A stretch of 39,209 nucleotides of DNA from a virus. The stretch is from positions 1 through 39,209 of IMG/VR virus record IMGVR_UViG_3300009155_003429. One strand, given 5' to 3'. The notes under the pieces were generated by a model. It did no database searches, had not been told where the DNA came from, and saw nothing but the letters and a program-made list of their open reading frames with translations. Positions 21,810 through 29,100 of the stretch are shown piece by piece. The stretch's first letter is position 1. Each line of letters starts with the position of its first letter. The translations under genes and the position numbers were made by a program.

Positions 21810-22991
21810 TTGACTAAAACAGCATCAAAATCCAAAGTGGCAGCTAGGGCCAGTGTATCACGTGCCAAACGTGATCACAGCCCAGATTGGACTGGACAAG
21901 AATCTTGGGACGGTGACCTGTTTACCAAAAAGTTCCGTGAAGCCATGCAGTACTACAATTTTGAGTATTCAGGCAAAGACCTTAAGCCCCAAGTAGTTCG
22001 TTGGATGACTTCAACAAATGTTAACAAAACACTTACAGAAGCATTTAAGAAAACACGCGACAACCGAAGTGGTGTCACTATGGGCGCCATTGCAAGTTGT
22101 TTGCTCAAAGGTATGCCCGATGTTCGTCCAGATTTCAATCAAGGACGTAGTACAGTAGCATGGTTAATGAACGCTATTGAAGAAGTTGTCTACGCTGGTA
22201 AGAGCGATGTAGCAGAGGAAGAAGTTGTAGAAGTTAAGCCCACTACTAATCAACCCAGCATCCAGGATCGTTTGCGTGAAGTTGCCATGAGAATGACTAA
22301 CGAAATTGAAGATGCTATCGAAAGCTTCAATACAGATCCAGATAACTTTGATCCAAAGGCATTTAAGGTATTAAATTTACTTAAAAGTAAAGAAGCCAAG
22401 GCAGCACATGCCCGTACTATTCGTGACTTTTACAAACGCAATCTTGAAGAACTTGAAGAACTGGCCAGTGGTAATGCCGACGAACAGTTGCGTGAAGGTT
22501 ACAAACACCGCAGTAAAAAACAAATTCTTGCTCTAATTGCCTTTTACAAAGAAGTCAACAGTGCTTGCACTATGTTGATGCAAGAAGCCAAGGTCAATCG
22601 TGCGCCACGTGCTAAAAAGACTCAGCCCAAAGAAAAGATCGTGGCTAAACTCAAGTTCATGAAGACATTTGAAACCTTAAAACTTGTATCGGTCAATCCT
22701 GCCGATATCATTGGCAGTAAAGAGTTGTGGATTTATAATACAAAGAGTCGCAAGTTAGGCAGGTATGTTGCAGCCGAGTACCAAGAGTTAGGTGTTAAAG
22801 GCACTTCAATTACTGGATTCTCCGAAATACAAAGTATTTGCAAGACTCTGCGTAAACCCGAAGAGAAACTTAAAGAATTTAAGAGTGCAGGTAAAGTTGC
22901 GCTACGTAAATTCTTAGACGACATTAATGCCACAGACACTAAAATGAATGGACGCATTAACGAGGAAACCATCTTACTTAAGGTAGCTTAA
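21810..22991 (+). CDS. Conserved large phage protein, unknown function
   Basis: A 393-residue protein starting at TTG with a well-placed AGGAG. The N-terminus is strongly basic (KTASKSKVAARASVSRAKR), as in DNA- or RNA-binding tails. Residues about 25-130 contain SPDWTGQESWDGDLFTKKFR and RWMTSTNVNKTLTEAFKKT. A glutamate-rich hinge (DVAEEEVVEVKP) leads to a mostly helical C-terminal half. It has an early-type sigma70 promoter. I recall similar proteins in T4-like cyanophages without a role. Its stop region may pair with the queD leader. Confidence 0.65.
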   Translation: MTKTASKSKVAARASVSRAKRDHSPDWTGQESWDGDLFTKKFREAMQYYNFEYSGKDLKPQVVRWMTSTNVNKTLTEAFKKTRDNRSGVTMGAIASCLLKGMPDVRPDFNQGRSTVAWLMNAIEEVVYAGKSDVAEEEVVEVKPTTNQPSIQDRLREVAMRMTNEIEDAIESFNTDPDNFDPKAFKVLNLLKSKEAKAAHARTIRDFYKRNLEELEELASGNADEQLREGYKHRSKKQILALIAFYKEVNSACTMLMQEAKVNRAPRAKKTQPKEKIVAKLKFMKTFETLKLVSVNPADIIGSKELWIYNTKSRKLGRYVAAEYQELGVKGTSITGFSEIQSICKTLRKPEEKLKEFKSAGKVALRKFLDDINATDTKMNGRINEETILLKVA

Positions 22992-23065
22992 GATAAGTAT
23001 ATACAGCGGTCTCGGGCATTCAACCCGCTATAGAAATTCTGCATGCCATTGCTAATCTTAAGGAG
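22987..23065 (+). ncRNA. Candidate structured leader of the QueD-like gene (preQ1-like pseudoknot)
   Basis: AGCGG (23005-23009) can pair with CCGCT (23025-23029). The loop element GGCAT (23015-23019) can pair with ATGCC (23043-23047), giving an H-type pseudoknot. The A-rich segment CTATAGAAA after P1 resembles the tail of preQ1-I riboswitches. An outer helix CTTAAGAT (22987-22994) with ATCTTAAG (23055-23062) would cover AAG of the AAGGAG ribosome binding site (23060-23065). The L3 loop (13 nt) is longer than in known preQ1-I aptamers, so the class is uncertain. The leader sits 5' to a queuosine/pterin pathway gene, which is the main support. Confidence 0.4.
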
Positions 23066-23071
23066 ATAACA

Positions 23072-23572
23072 ATGGCAAATCAATCAAGACAATACAAGTA
23101 CACTAGCACTAAAGAGTACCACGATGCATTTCCATGTGCATACAGACAGTGGAGGGCAGATAGTCACTGTAATCTAATACATGGCTATTCATTCTCAATG
23201 AAGTTCTATTTTGGCACAGATGATTTGGATGTGCGTAACTGGGCCGCGGACTATGGCGGTCTTAAAGAGCTCAAAGGCATTTTAGAAAGTCAATTTGATC
23301 ACGCACTATTAGTGGCAGAAGATGATCCAGAACTTGCATTCTATAAAGAAATGGAAAAGCGTAAGCTAGCCAAATTAACTGTACTTCCACGTTTAGGCTG
23401 CGAAGGATTGGCAGACATGCTGTACAAGTATGTAAACGGAGTGTATATTCCGGACATGTGGGGTGAAGCAGAAGCAGAACGGCTTTGGTGCTATCGTGTA
23501 GAAGTACGTGAAACCCAAAGCAACATGGCTTTCCGTGAAGGACACCGTGAATGGACCGAAGAACTGATCTAA
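23072..23572 (+). CDS. QueD/6-pyruvoyl-tetrahydropterin synthase-like protein
   Basis: A 166-residue T-fold protein. SHCNLIHGYSF (31-41) matches the C-x(3)-HGH block of QueD, DYGGLKELKGI (60-70) and SQFDHALL (73-80) match the Asp and D-H segments, GCEGLA (109-114) takes the place of PTSE, and VRETQS (145-150) holds Glu147. Catalytic Cys33, Asp76-His77 and Glu147 are kept. Two of the three usual zinc ligands are Tyr (Y24 for AAH, Y39 for HGH), so metal binding may differ. QueD makes 6-carboxytetrahydropterin, the first dedicated step to preQ0 and queuosine. AAGGAG with 6-nt spacing precedes the ATG. Confidence 0.8.
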   Translation: MANQSRQYKYTSTKEYHDAFPCAYRQWRADSHCNLIHGYSFSMKFYFGTDDLDVRNWAADYGGLKELKGILESQFDHALLVAEDDPELAFYKEMEKRKLAKLTVLPRLGCEGLADMLYKYVNGVYIPDMWGEAEAERLWCYRVEVRETQSNMAFREGHREWTEELI

Positions 23573-23583
23573 CACCATTTAAC

Positions 23584-23612
23584 TAGACACTTGTGGACAT
23601 AGATGTTATAAT
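23584..23612 (+). promoter_or_regulatory. Sigma70 promoter TAGACA-17-TATAAT
   Basis: -35 TAGACA (23584-23589), 17-nt spacer and perfect -10 TATAAT (23607-23612), 31 nt before the UV endonuclease ATG at 23643. No Shine-Dalgarno is seen before that ATG. Confidence 0.68.
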
Positions 23613-23629
23613 ACACTATGTCCATTTTT
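23594..23629 (+). repeat. Inverted repeat centred on the -10 box
   Basis: TGGACATAG (23594-23602) and CTATGTCCA (23616-23624) are perfect 9-nt inverted repeats with a 13-nt loop that holds TATAAT at its centre. T-run 23625-23629 follows. It could act as an operator over the promoter or as a terminator for the QueD-like gene. Confidence 0.6.
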
Positions 23630-23642
23630 ATTGATTGTACAC

Positions 23643-24671
23643 ATGACTAAACGTATCGGTTTTGCCTGCAAGTGGATTGATAATCCTGATCAGGTCGGCG
23701 GCATTAAACCCAAAGATGATGCTAAAAAGTATAATACTGGCTCTACCACTGTATCTTGGTTAAATAGACAGAGCAAAGATGTGGCAGTTGAAAAACTGTG
23801 GAGCCTGGCCAAAGGCAATATTGAGTCCACTCGTTTGCTCGTTGAACGTGTAGGAGCACTTGATGAAAATCTTAGAATGGTACGACTCAGTAGCGATATC
23901 CTTCCTGTGTACACTGAGTCATCTTGGAGCTGGTTTTGGCGGCTTCCCGATGTACGAGAATATCTCCAAAGAGCATTTCGTGAAGTGGGAGATGTGGCTC
24001 GTAAGAATAATGTTCGCCTGTCTTTTCACCCTGGCCAGTTTACTGTCTTGGCAAGTGCTAGTGAAGGGATTGTAGAAAGAAGCATAGAGGAATTTGAATA
24101 TCATGCAGACATGGCTAGATATATGGGCTACGGTAAAACGTTCCAGGATCTTAAAATCAATGTACACATATCAGGTAGGCAAGGTCCTGAAGGTATTCGT
24201 AAGGCCTATGCTAGACTTTCGCCAGAAGCACGTAATTGTATTACTATCGAGAACGAAGAAATTAGTTGGGGATTAGATGACTGTCTCAGTATTAGTGATT
24301 TGGTACCTATTGTTCTTGATATCCATCATCATTGGATCCGTGAAGGCGAGTACATTAGCCCTAATGATCCGCGGGTTAGGATGGTTGTTGATAGTTGGCG
24401 TGGTGTTCGTCCTACTATGCATTACAGTGTTAGCCGTGAAGACGTACTCATCGGACATAGCACTAGTGATCGCCCAGAATTGGAGTCTCTGCTTGTAGAA
24501 GGCTACAAAAGACAAAAACTTAGAGCACACTCAGATTTCTATTGGAATACAACAGTTAACGAATGGGCACTAAGTTTTCTAACTACGCACGATATTATGG
24601 CAGAAAGTAAGGGGAAAAATCTTGCTAGCCGTGCTCTTTACGAGCAGGCAAAGACATTAAACCTTCTTTGA
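23643..24671 (+). CDS. uvsE: UV damage endonuclease
   Basis: A 342-residue UvdE/UvsE-type endonuclease with a TIM-barrel metal site. Motifs are RLSFHPGQFTVL, ITIENEE, VLDIHHHWI, MHYSVS and AHSDFYW, which carry the His, Glu and Asp ligands of the metal cluster. The enzyme nicks DNA 5' to UV photoproducts and other lesions, opening an alternative excision repair. ATG 23643 is chosen over TTG 23631, since MTKRIGFACKW matches the family start. Its own promoter lies inside an inverted repeat. The 3' end overlaps the reverse-strand membrane protein gene by 15 nt. Confidence 0.93.
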   Translation: MTKRIGFACKWIDNPDQVGGIKPKDDAKKYNTGSTTVSWLNRQSKDVAVEKLWSLAKGNIESTRLLVERVGALDENLRMVRLSSDILPVYTESSWSWFWRLPDVREYLQRAFREVGDVARKNNVRLSFHPGQFTVLASASEGIVERSIEEFEYHADMARYMGYGKTFQDLKINVHISGRQGPEGIRKAYARLSPEARNCITIENEEISWGLDDCLSISDLVPIVLDIHHHWIREGEYISPNDPRVRMVVDSWRGVRPTMHYSVSREDVLIGHSTSDRPELESLLVEGYKRQKLRAHSDFYWNTTVNEWALSFLTTHDIMAESKGKNLASRALYEQAKTLNLL

Positions 24672-24908
24672 TGCTATAGTTTTTTTGGCTGCGGCTGTTT
24701 TAGCTGGTACTTTTTTGGCTGCGGCTTTAACTTTGGTAACAACTTCTTTTACTTCAGTTACAACGGCTTCCTCTACCTTAACGGCAGCGGCCACTACATC
24801 TTTAACGTCAACATTGCCATCTTTGTTTACATCCAAAGTTGGTGACTTACGATTAAAATAGAGCGCAACTGCTATAGCAACAACCACTAATAGAATAATA
24901 ATTTCCAT
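24657..24908 (-). CDS. Small membrane protein with EF-hand-like motif
   Basis: An 83-residue protein. Residues 1-19 (MEIIILLVVVAIAVALYFN) form a transmembrane anchor. DVNKDGNVDVKD (27-38) matches a calcium-binding EF-hand/dockerin loop (D-x-N-x-D-G-x-V-D). The rest is Ala/Lys/Val-rich with KAAAKK and TAAAKK repeats from a duplicated GGCTGCGGC stretch in the DNA. AAGGAG precedes the ATG and a CTAAATA late-like element lies upstream. No family recognised; it might be a small envelope protein acting at infection or lysis. Confidence 0.65.
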   Translation of the reverse strand: MEIIILLVVVAIAVALYFNRKSPTLDVNKDGNVDVKDVVAAAVKVEEAVVTEVKEVVTKVKAAAKKVPAKTAAAKKTIASKKV

Positions 24909-24926
24909 GTTTATCTCCTTGTAAAA

Positions 24927-24933
24927 TATTTAG
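24927..24933 (-). promoter_or_regulatory. Late-type element CTAAATA, reverse strand
   Basis: Reverse-strand CTAAATA, about 19 nt upstream of the membrane protein ATG at 24908. This is a short form of the T4-like late box. Confidence 0.38.
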
Positions 24934-24934
24934 T

Positions 24935-24942
24935 AATAAATA
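24935..24942 (+). promoter_or_regulatory. Late-type promoter AATAAATA before SOD
   Basis: One mismatch from TATAAATA and only 4 nt before the SOD ATG at 24947. If used, the message would be leaderless from that ATG; a later in-frame ATG at 24986 is the alternative start. Confidence 0.45.
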
Positions 24943-24946
24943 TTTC

Positions 24947-25510
24947 ATGACATATAATTTTATCAAGTGGAGTACCTTACAAGAAATGAACGAGCCTAAA
25001 ACTTTGGTTCAAGCAACCTTAAACTACAAACGTGATGATCTAGAGCCTAGTATCTCAGAAGAAACTATGAGTTATCACTTTGGCAAACTTTACAAAGCCT
25101 ATGTTGACCGCTACAATGCGGGCGAGGGTGATCCAGATTTTAACGAATCCGGAGCATTTTTACACGAAATCTTGTTTACACAATATCGTGCGCCACAGGG
25201 CTCAAATGATCCCGTTGGCAGTTCTTTAGAATTTATCGAAAAGCATTTTAAGAGCGTTGACAAATTTAAAGAAGAATTTGCCAAAATAGCCATGGCTATA
25301 CAGGGCAGCGGATGGGTCTACTTAGCAGACGACGGCAAGATTAAAACCATTAAAAACCATGAAATTAAGCGTGACATTGTACTGCTAGTGGATTGGTGGG
25401 AACATTCTTGGGTTCTTGATTACCAGGCTGATAAAAAAGGATACCTTGCTAATCAGTGGAAGATTATTGATTGGAACATAATCAACGCTAGAGTTGGTCA
25501 AGTGTCTTAA
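24947..25510 (+). CDS. Fe/Mn superoxide dismutase
   Basis: A 187-residue protein. All four metal ligands are present: His44 in SYHFGK, His73 in FLHEI, Asp149 and His153 in DWWEHS. Tyr52 (in KAYV) matches the active-site Tyr34. The usual His30 is Leu48. At the Gln69 position Gly69 is seen, and a His lies in TIKNHEIK near where Mn enzymes have Gln, so metal choice cannot be called. The enzyme turns superoxide into peroxide and oxygen. The N-terminus before residue 25 is unlike the usual start, and Met14 is a second possible start. Overlaps the reverse gene at 25488 by 23 nt. Confidence 0.9.
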   Translation: MTYNFIKWSTLQEMNEPKTLVQATLNYKRDDLEPSISEETMSYHFGKLYKAYVDRYNAGEGDPDFNESGAFLHEILFTQYRAPQGSNDPVGSSLEFIEKHFKSVDKFKEEFAKIAMAIQGSGWVYLADDGKIKTIKNHEIKRDIVLLVDWWEHSWVLDYQADKKGYLANQWKIIDWNIINARVGQVS

Positions 25511-25775
25511 GACTGCTCACAGGCATATCCCATATACGGCGTCGTTCGACGCCTTTCTCTTGGGCAAAACGTTTGGCATCACAGAGACTGCAAACGTGAT
25601 AAAAATTATTATTAATCCTGCTAGGACTCATTGATCCTTTGTCACGACTAAACAGTTCGCTACAACTGTCACATCTAAAGATTAACACAGTCTTTTTTCT
25701 GTCATAGCTATGCAGATGACCTAGTTTACTGGGTCGCGTATGCGTAGTTATAGTGTATTCTTGTTTGATGAACAT
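25488..25775 (-). CDS. Small zinc-finger protein
   Basis: A 95-residue basic protein. CDSC (35-38) and CSLC (62-65) form a Cys4 zinc-binding pair with a 23-residue spacer (ELFSRDKGSMSPSRINNNF). His60 sits beside the second knuckle, and RRRIWDMPVSSL follows. This layout resembles zinc-binding subdomains of phage HNH/recombination nucleases, but I see no complete HNH catalytic motif. It may bind DNA or RNA. Convergent overlap with SOD. Confidence 0.55.
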   Translation of the reverse strand: MFIKQEYTITTHTRPSKLGHLHSYDRKKTVLIFRCDSCSELFSRDKGSMSPSRINNNFYHVCSLCDAKRFAQEKGVERRRIWDMPVSSLKTLDQL

Positions 25776-25808
25776 TGATTATTTACATTAAGATTATAAA
25801 ATGTTTCT

Positions 25809-25816
25809 GATAAATA
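25809..25816 (+). promoter_or_regulatory. Late-type promoter GATAAATA before erpA
   Basis: One mismatch from TATAAATA, 20 nt before ATG 25837. AGGGG lies between them as ribosome binding site. Confidence 0.5.
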
Positions 25817-25836
25817 TCATATAACAGGGGCTCTCA

Positions 25837-26160
25837 ATGATCAGTGTAACAGATTCTGCGGTAGAAAAGATACGAGACATTCTAGCAGAAGAAAATAATC
25901 CTAAATTAAAACTTCGTATGTTTGTTCAAGGTGGAGGATGTTCTGGATTTAGTTACGGATTTACTCTAGACGAAGATCTTGCAGAAGACGATCTTGACAT
26001 AGAAACCAATGGCATACATGTTCTAGTCGATGCTATGAGTCTACAATATCTAAACAATGCAACGGTTGACTACAAACAAGAAATAATGGGCAGTCAATTC
26101 GTTATTCAAAATCCCAACGCACAAAGCACATGCGGTTGCGGGTCTAGCTTCGGAGTTTAA
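25837..26160 (+). CDS. erpA: A-type iron-sulfur cluster carrier (ErpA/HesB family)
   Basis: A 107-residue protein with the three cluster-binding cysteines: Cys35 in [12 protein letters not shown] and Cys99/Cys101 in [11 protein letters not shown]. The sequence [15 protein letters not shown] and the [14 protein letters not shown] end resemble ErpA of beta- and gammaproteobacteria. A-type carriers bring [4Fe-4S] or [2Fe-2S] clusters to target proteins. In this genome the two radical SAM enzymes are obvious candidates as clients. A late-type promoter lies upstream. The fibre gene follows 6 nt downstream. Confidence 0.93.
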   Translation: MISVTDSAVEKIRDILAEENNPKLKLRMFVQGGGCSGFSYGFTLDEDLAEDDLDIETNGIHVLVDAMSLQYLNNATVDYKQEIMGSQFVIQNPNAQSTCGCGSSFGV

Positions 26161-26166
26161 TTTAAA

Positions 26167-29100
26167 ATGACAAAACAAACAGTTAATATCGGTATACAAG
26201 GTAATGACGGAACTGGTGACAGCATACGAGAATCATTTCGCAAAGTTAATGAAAACTTCACAGAATTGTATGCTGTTTTTGGTTTAGAAGGAAAGATACA
26301 GTTTAAAAAATTAGGTGATGTTGACCCTAGTCTAGCCACTGCTGGCACCTTTGGATCTAAGCGTATCATTATTTCTAACACAGACGGAAATTTGCTAACC
26401 GCCAAAGAACTTAAAGCAGGCTATGGAATAGTCATTACCGTTGACGAAAGTGCTAAAACTGTTACTATTGGGTCAGGCCAATCTAAACTGATTGATGATA
26501 CTTACCCAACACTAGGTGCTCCGATGAACGCTGCTACCAATACTATTGGTAAGCTAGCAGATCCGGACGAGACTGCCGTTGAAAATTTTAATACGACCCA
26601 CAGTCGCTACGGTTGGACTACTACCTTATCTGAACTAGCAGTCAATAGAGGCTATGTCGATGACAACTTTATTAAACTTGTCGACGGTCGAATTGTTGGG
26701 CCGTTGCGGGTTCGAGATGAACCTATTAGTCCCGAAGTTACAGATGTTGATTACGATGCAGAACTCAGTGGAAATTATCTAAAGTCTGAAGCAATACAAC
26801 GCCAAGATGCTGTTTATCGTGGCGGCGATACTATGCTTGGTCCGTTAACATTATCTGATCATCCTGGCAGTCTAGCAGGTTTCGGAAAACCCAACGGTGA
26901 TGACGACCTACAGGCCGTAACAAAATTCTATGTTGACAACGCAACAATGTATTCTCAGGCCAACTTATTTGTGTCAACAACTGGTGACGATGTACAAACA
27001 CTAAGTCCTCCGGGCAAAGAAGGTCGTGCTTGGAATTATGCCTATAAAACTATCGGTGCTGCTGCATTGGCTGCTGAAAACTTAATGAACTTGTCCAACA
27101 CAGAACCGGGCCCCTACAAACAACGTATTGGGTATACCACTGGTGTTGCTGGTCAAGATTTAAACTTTAGTACGGTAACAGGCTATGAGTATATTGGCGG
27201 TAATGTAGGGGACGCAGACTTTGAAGATGCCTACACACTACTAGTTGAAAATAAAGAGTTTATTCAAAACGAAGTTATTGCCTACATTAATAACAAATAT
27301 GTCAACGGTATTAACTTTGACGAAACCCAATTTGCAAACGATATAGCGGCAATAGTATCAGCCTCTGCTGACGATCTAGTATTGGCGACTAACTACAGAT
27401 CAGTGACTGAGGCCAGATCTATAGTACTCACTGCTCCATTAATTAACACTATCGAAGGTATTAATTATACCCTAAGCATAATACAAGGATATCAATACAA
27501 TGAAGTTGATAGAAAAGCAAAGATAGCACAGATACTTGATACAGTTGGTTGGGATATATTGTTTGCATCTAATTATCAGAGTGTACGTATGGGGCAGTCA
27601 TATTTTTATGCTGCCGGTCATAATACCACAACTGCTGAACTTGAGCAGACTATAGGCACCCTAGACTTTATTAAGGAAACATTAGTTGCTCTCCCTGATC
27701 TTATTGGACAGACCACTGCAATCGCAAGAATTTCTTCTAGTATTGATGTTATTAAAAATATTCTTACTAATGGCGTAGCTCAAGCTGATAGTTTAGAAAT
27801 GCCAGTATCTGAAGATTCACCATCGGGTGCAGCTTCAGTTAGAGACTTGCTATTGGGCAACATTAGTTTCATACAAGCTGAAGTTATTGGTTATCTGTCA
27901 GTTGAATACCCAAGTTTAAGCTACAACAAAACTACCTGCAGACGTGATGTGAAATTGATGATTGAGGCAGTGCTTTATGACATTGTCTACAGCGGAAATA
28001 GTGCTAGCCGTTATGCAGGTCAACAATACTATAATGGCTTAACGGCAACTATTCAAGCAACTGAAATACAACCAATTAAAGATGCTATAGATTACATTGC
28101 AACCATTGCTAAAAATATTGTACAAAATGATGCTCCAACTACAGTATATCAACAATCATTTAGACAATACACAAATAGCTCGCTGACAGGTGGCGCTGCC
28201 CGTACAACAGATATTGATAATAAATTTGCTGTCATTAAAACAATTATCAATGACGGTGTCACAGAAGGAACAGTTGTTCTTGTAAACCCTACAACAACCA
28301 GTGTTGATTTAACATTACTAGCTGCACAAGGAGTAATTGACGACAACAGCAGTGATATACAAGATCTAAGCATTACTTATATCAATGCCAATTACCAAGT
28401 AATCAACGACAACGCTGCTCAATCTGACATCGAATCAAGTTTTGGAATTATCACTACTGCACTATCTTCAGGATTAGGCTCATTGCCGGATATTACCTAC
28501 ACTAGTCCTGTGAATTTATCAGCTGGATATACTCATGCTCAAATATTGTTATCAAATAATATTACATTTATAAAAGAAGAAGTAGTAGCATGGATAGCAT
28601 TTACCAATCCAAGTTTTGACTATACTGGCAATCCTATCGATGGTCCTATTGTTCTTAAACGTGAATTACAATATATTGTCGAAGCATTGATGTTTGATAT
28701 TATCTACGGCGGTAACAGTGCCATAGTGGCAGATGCTAATCAGTACTTGACTAATGTTTTTGGGGGATTTTCAACTGAAGACGGTGAAATTATTATAAGT
28801 GCATTTGATTATGCAAAAGAACTATCTAAGAGTGTTGCACAAAATCAACAACCGGTAAGTCATTATGCCACTGTAACCGCTGGAAGTTTTGTTACGGACA
28901 CAACTTATACAATTACAGACCTAGGTACTACTACTCAATTACAATGGAATACCGCAGCTGGAACATCTGCACAAACTTATATTGTTGGTACTACCTTCAC
29001 AGCAGCAGCAGCGGGTGCAGGTACTGGTAAAGTCAGCTATCAATATAAGAATACAAGTCTTAGCCAAGGTGCATCTGCGCTGGCTAAAATTGAATCTATT

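Noticed and set aside
24679-24726. Direct GGCTGCGGC repeats as a mobile-element or CRISPR-like signature
   Set aside because: They encode the Ala/Lys repeats of the membrane protein, and only two copies exist.
24947-25510. SOD thought to lack a metal-ligand histidine (EPSIS for EPHIS)
   Set aside because: The ligand is the His of the Y-H-(F/Y)-G-K motif, which is intact (His44). The EPH histidine is not a ligand.
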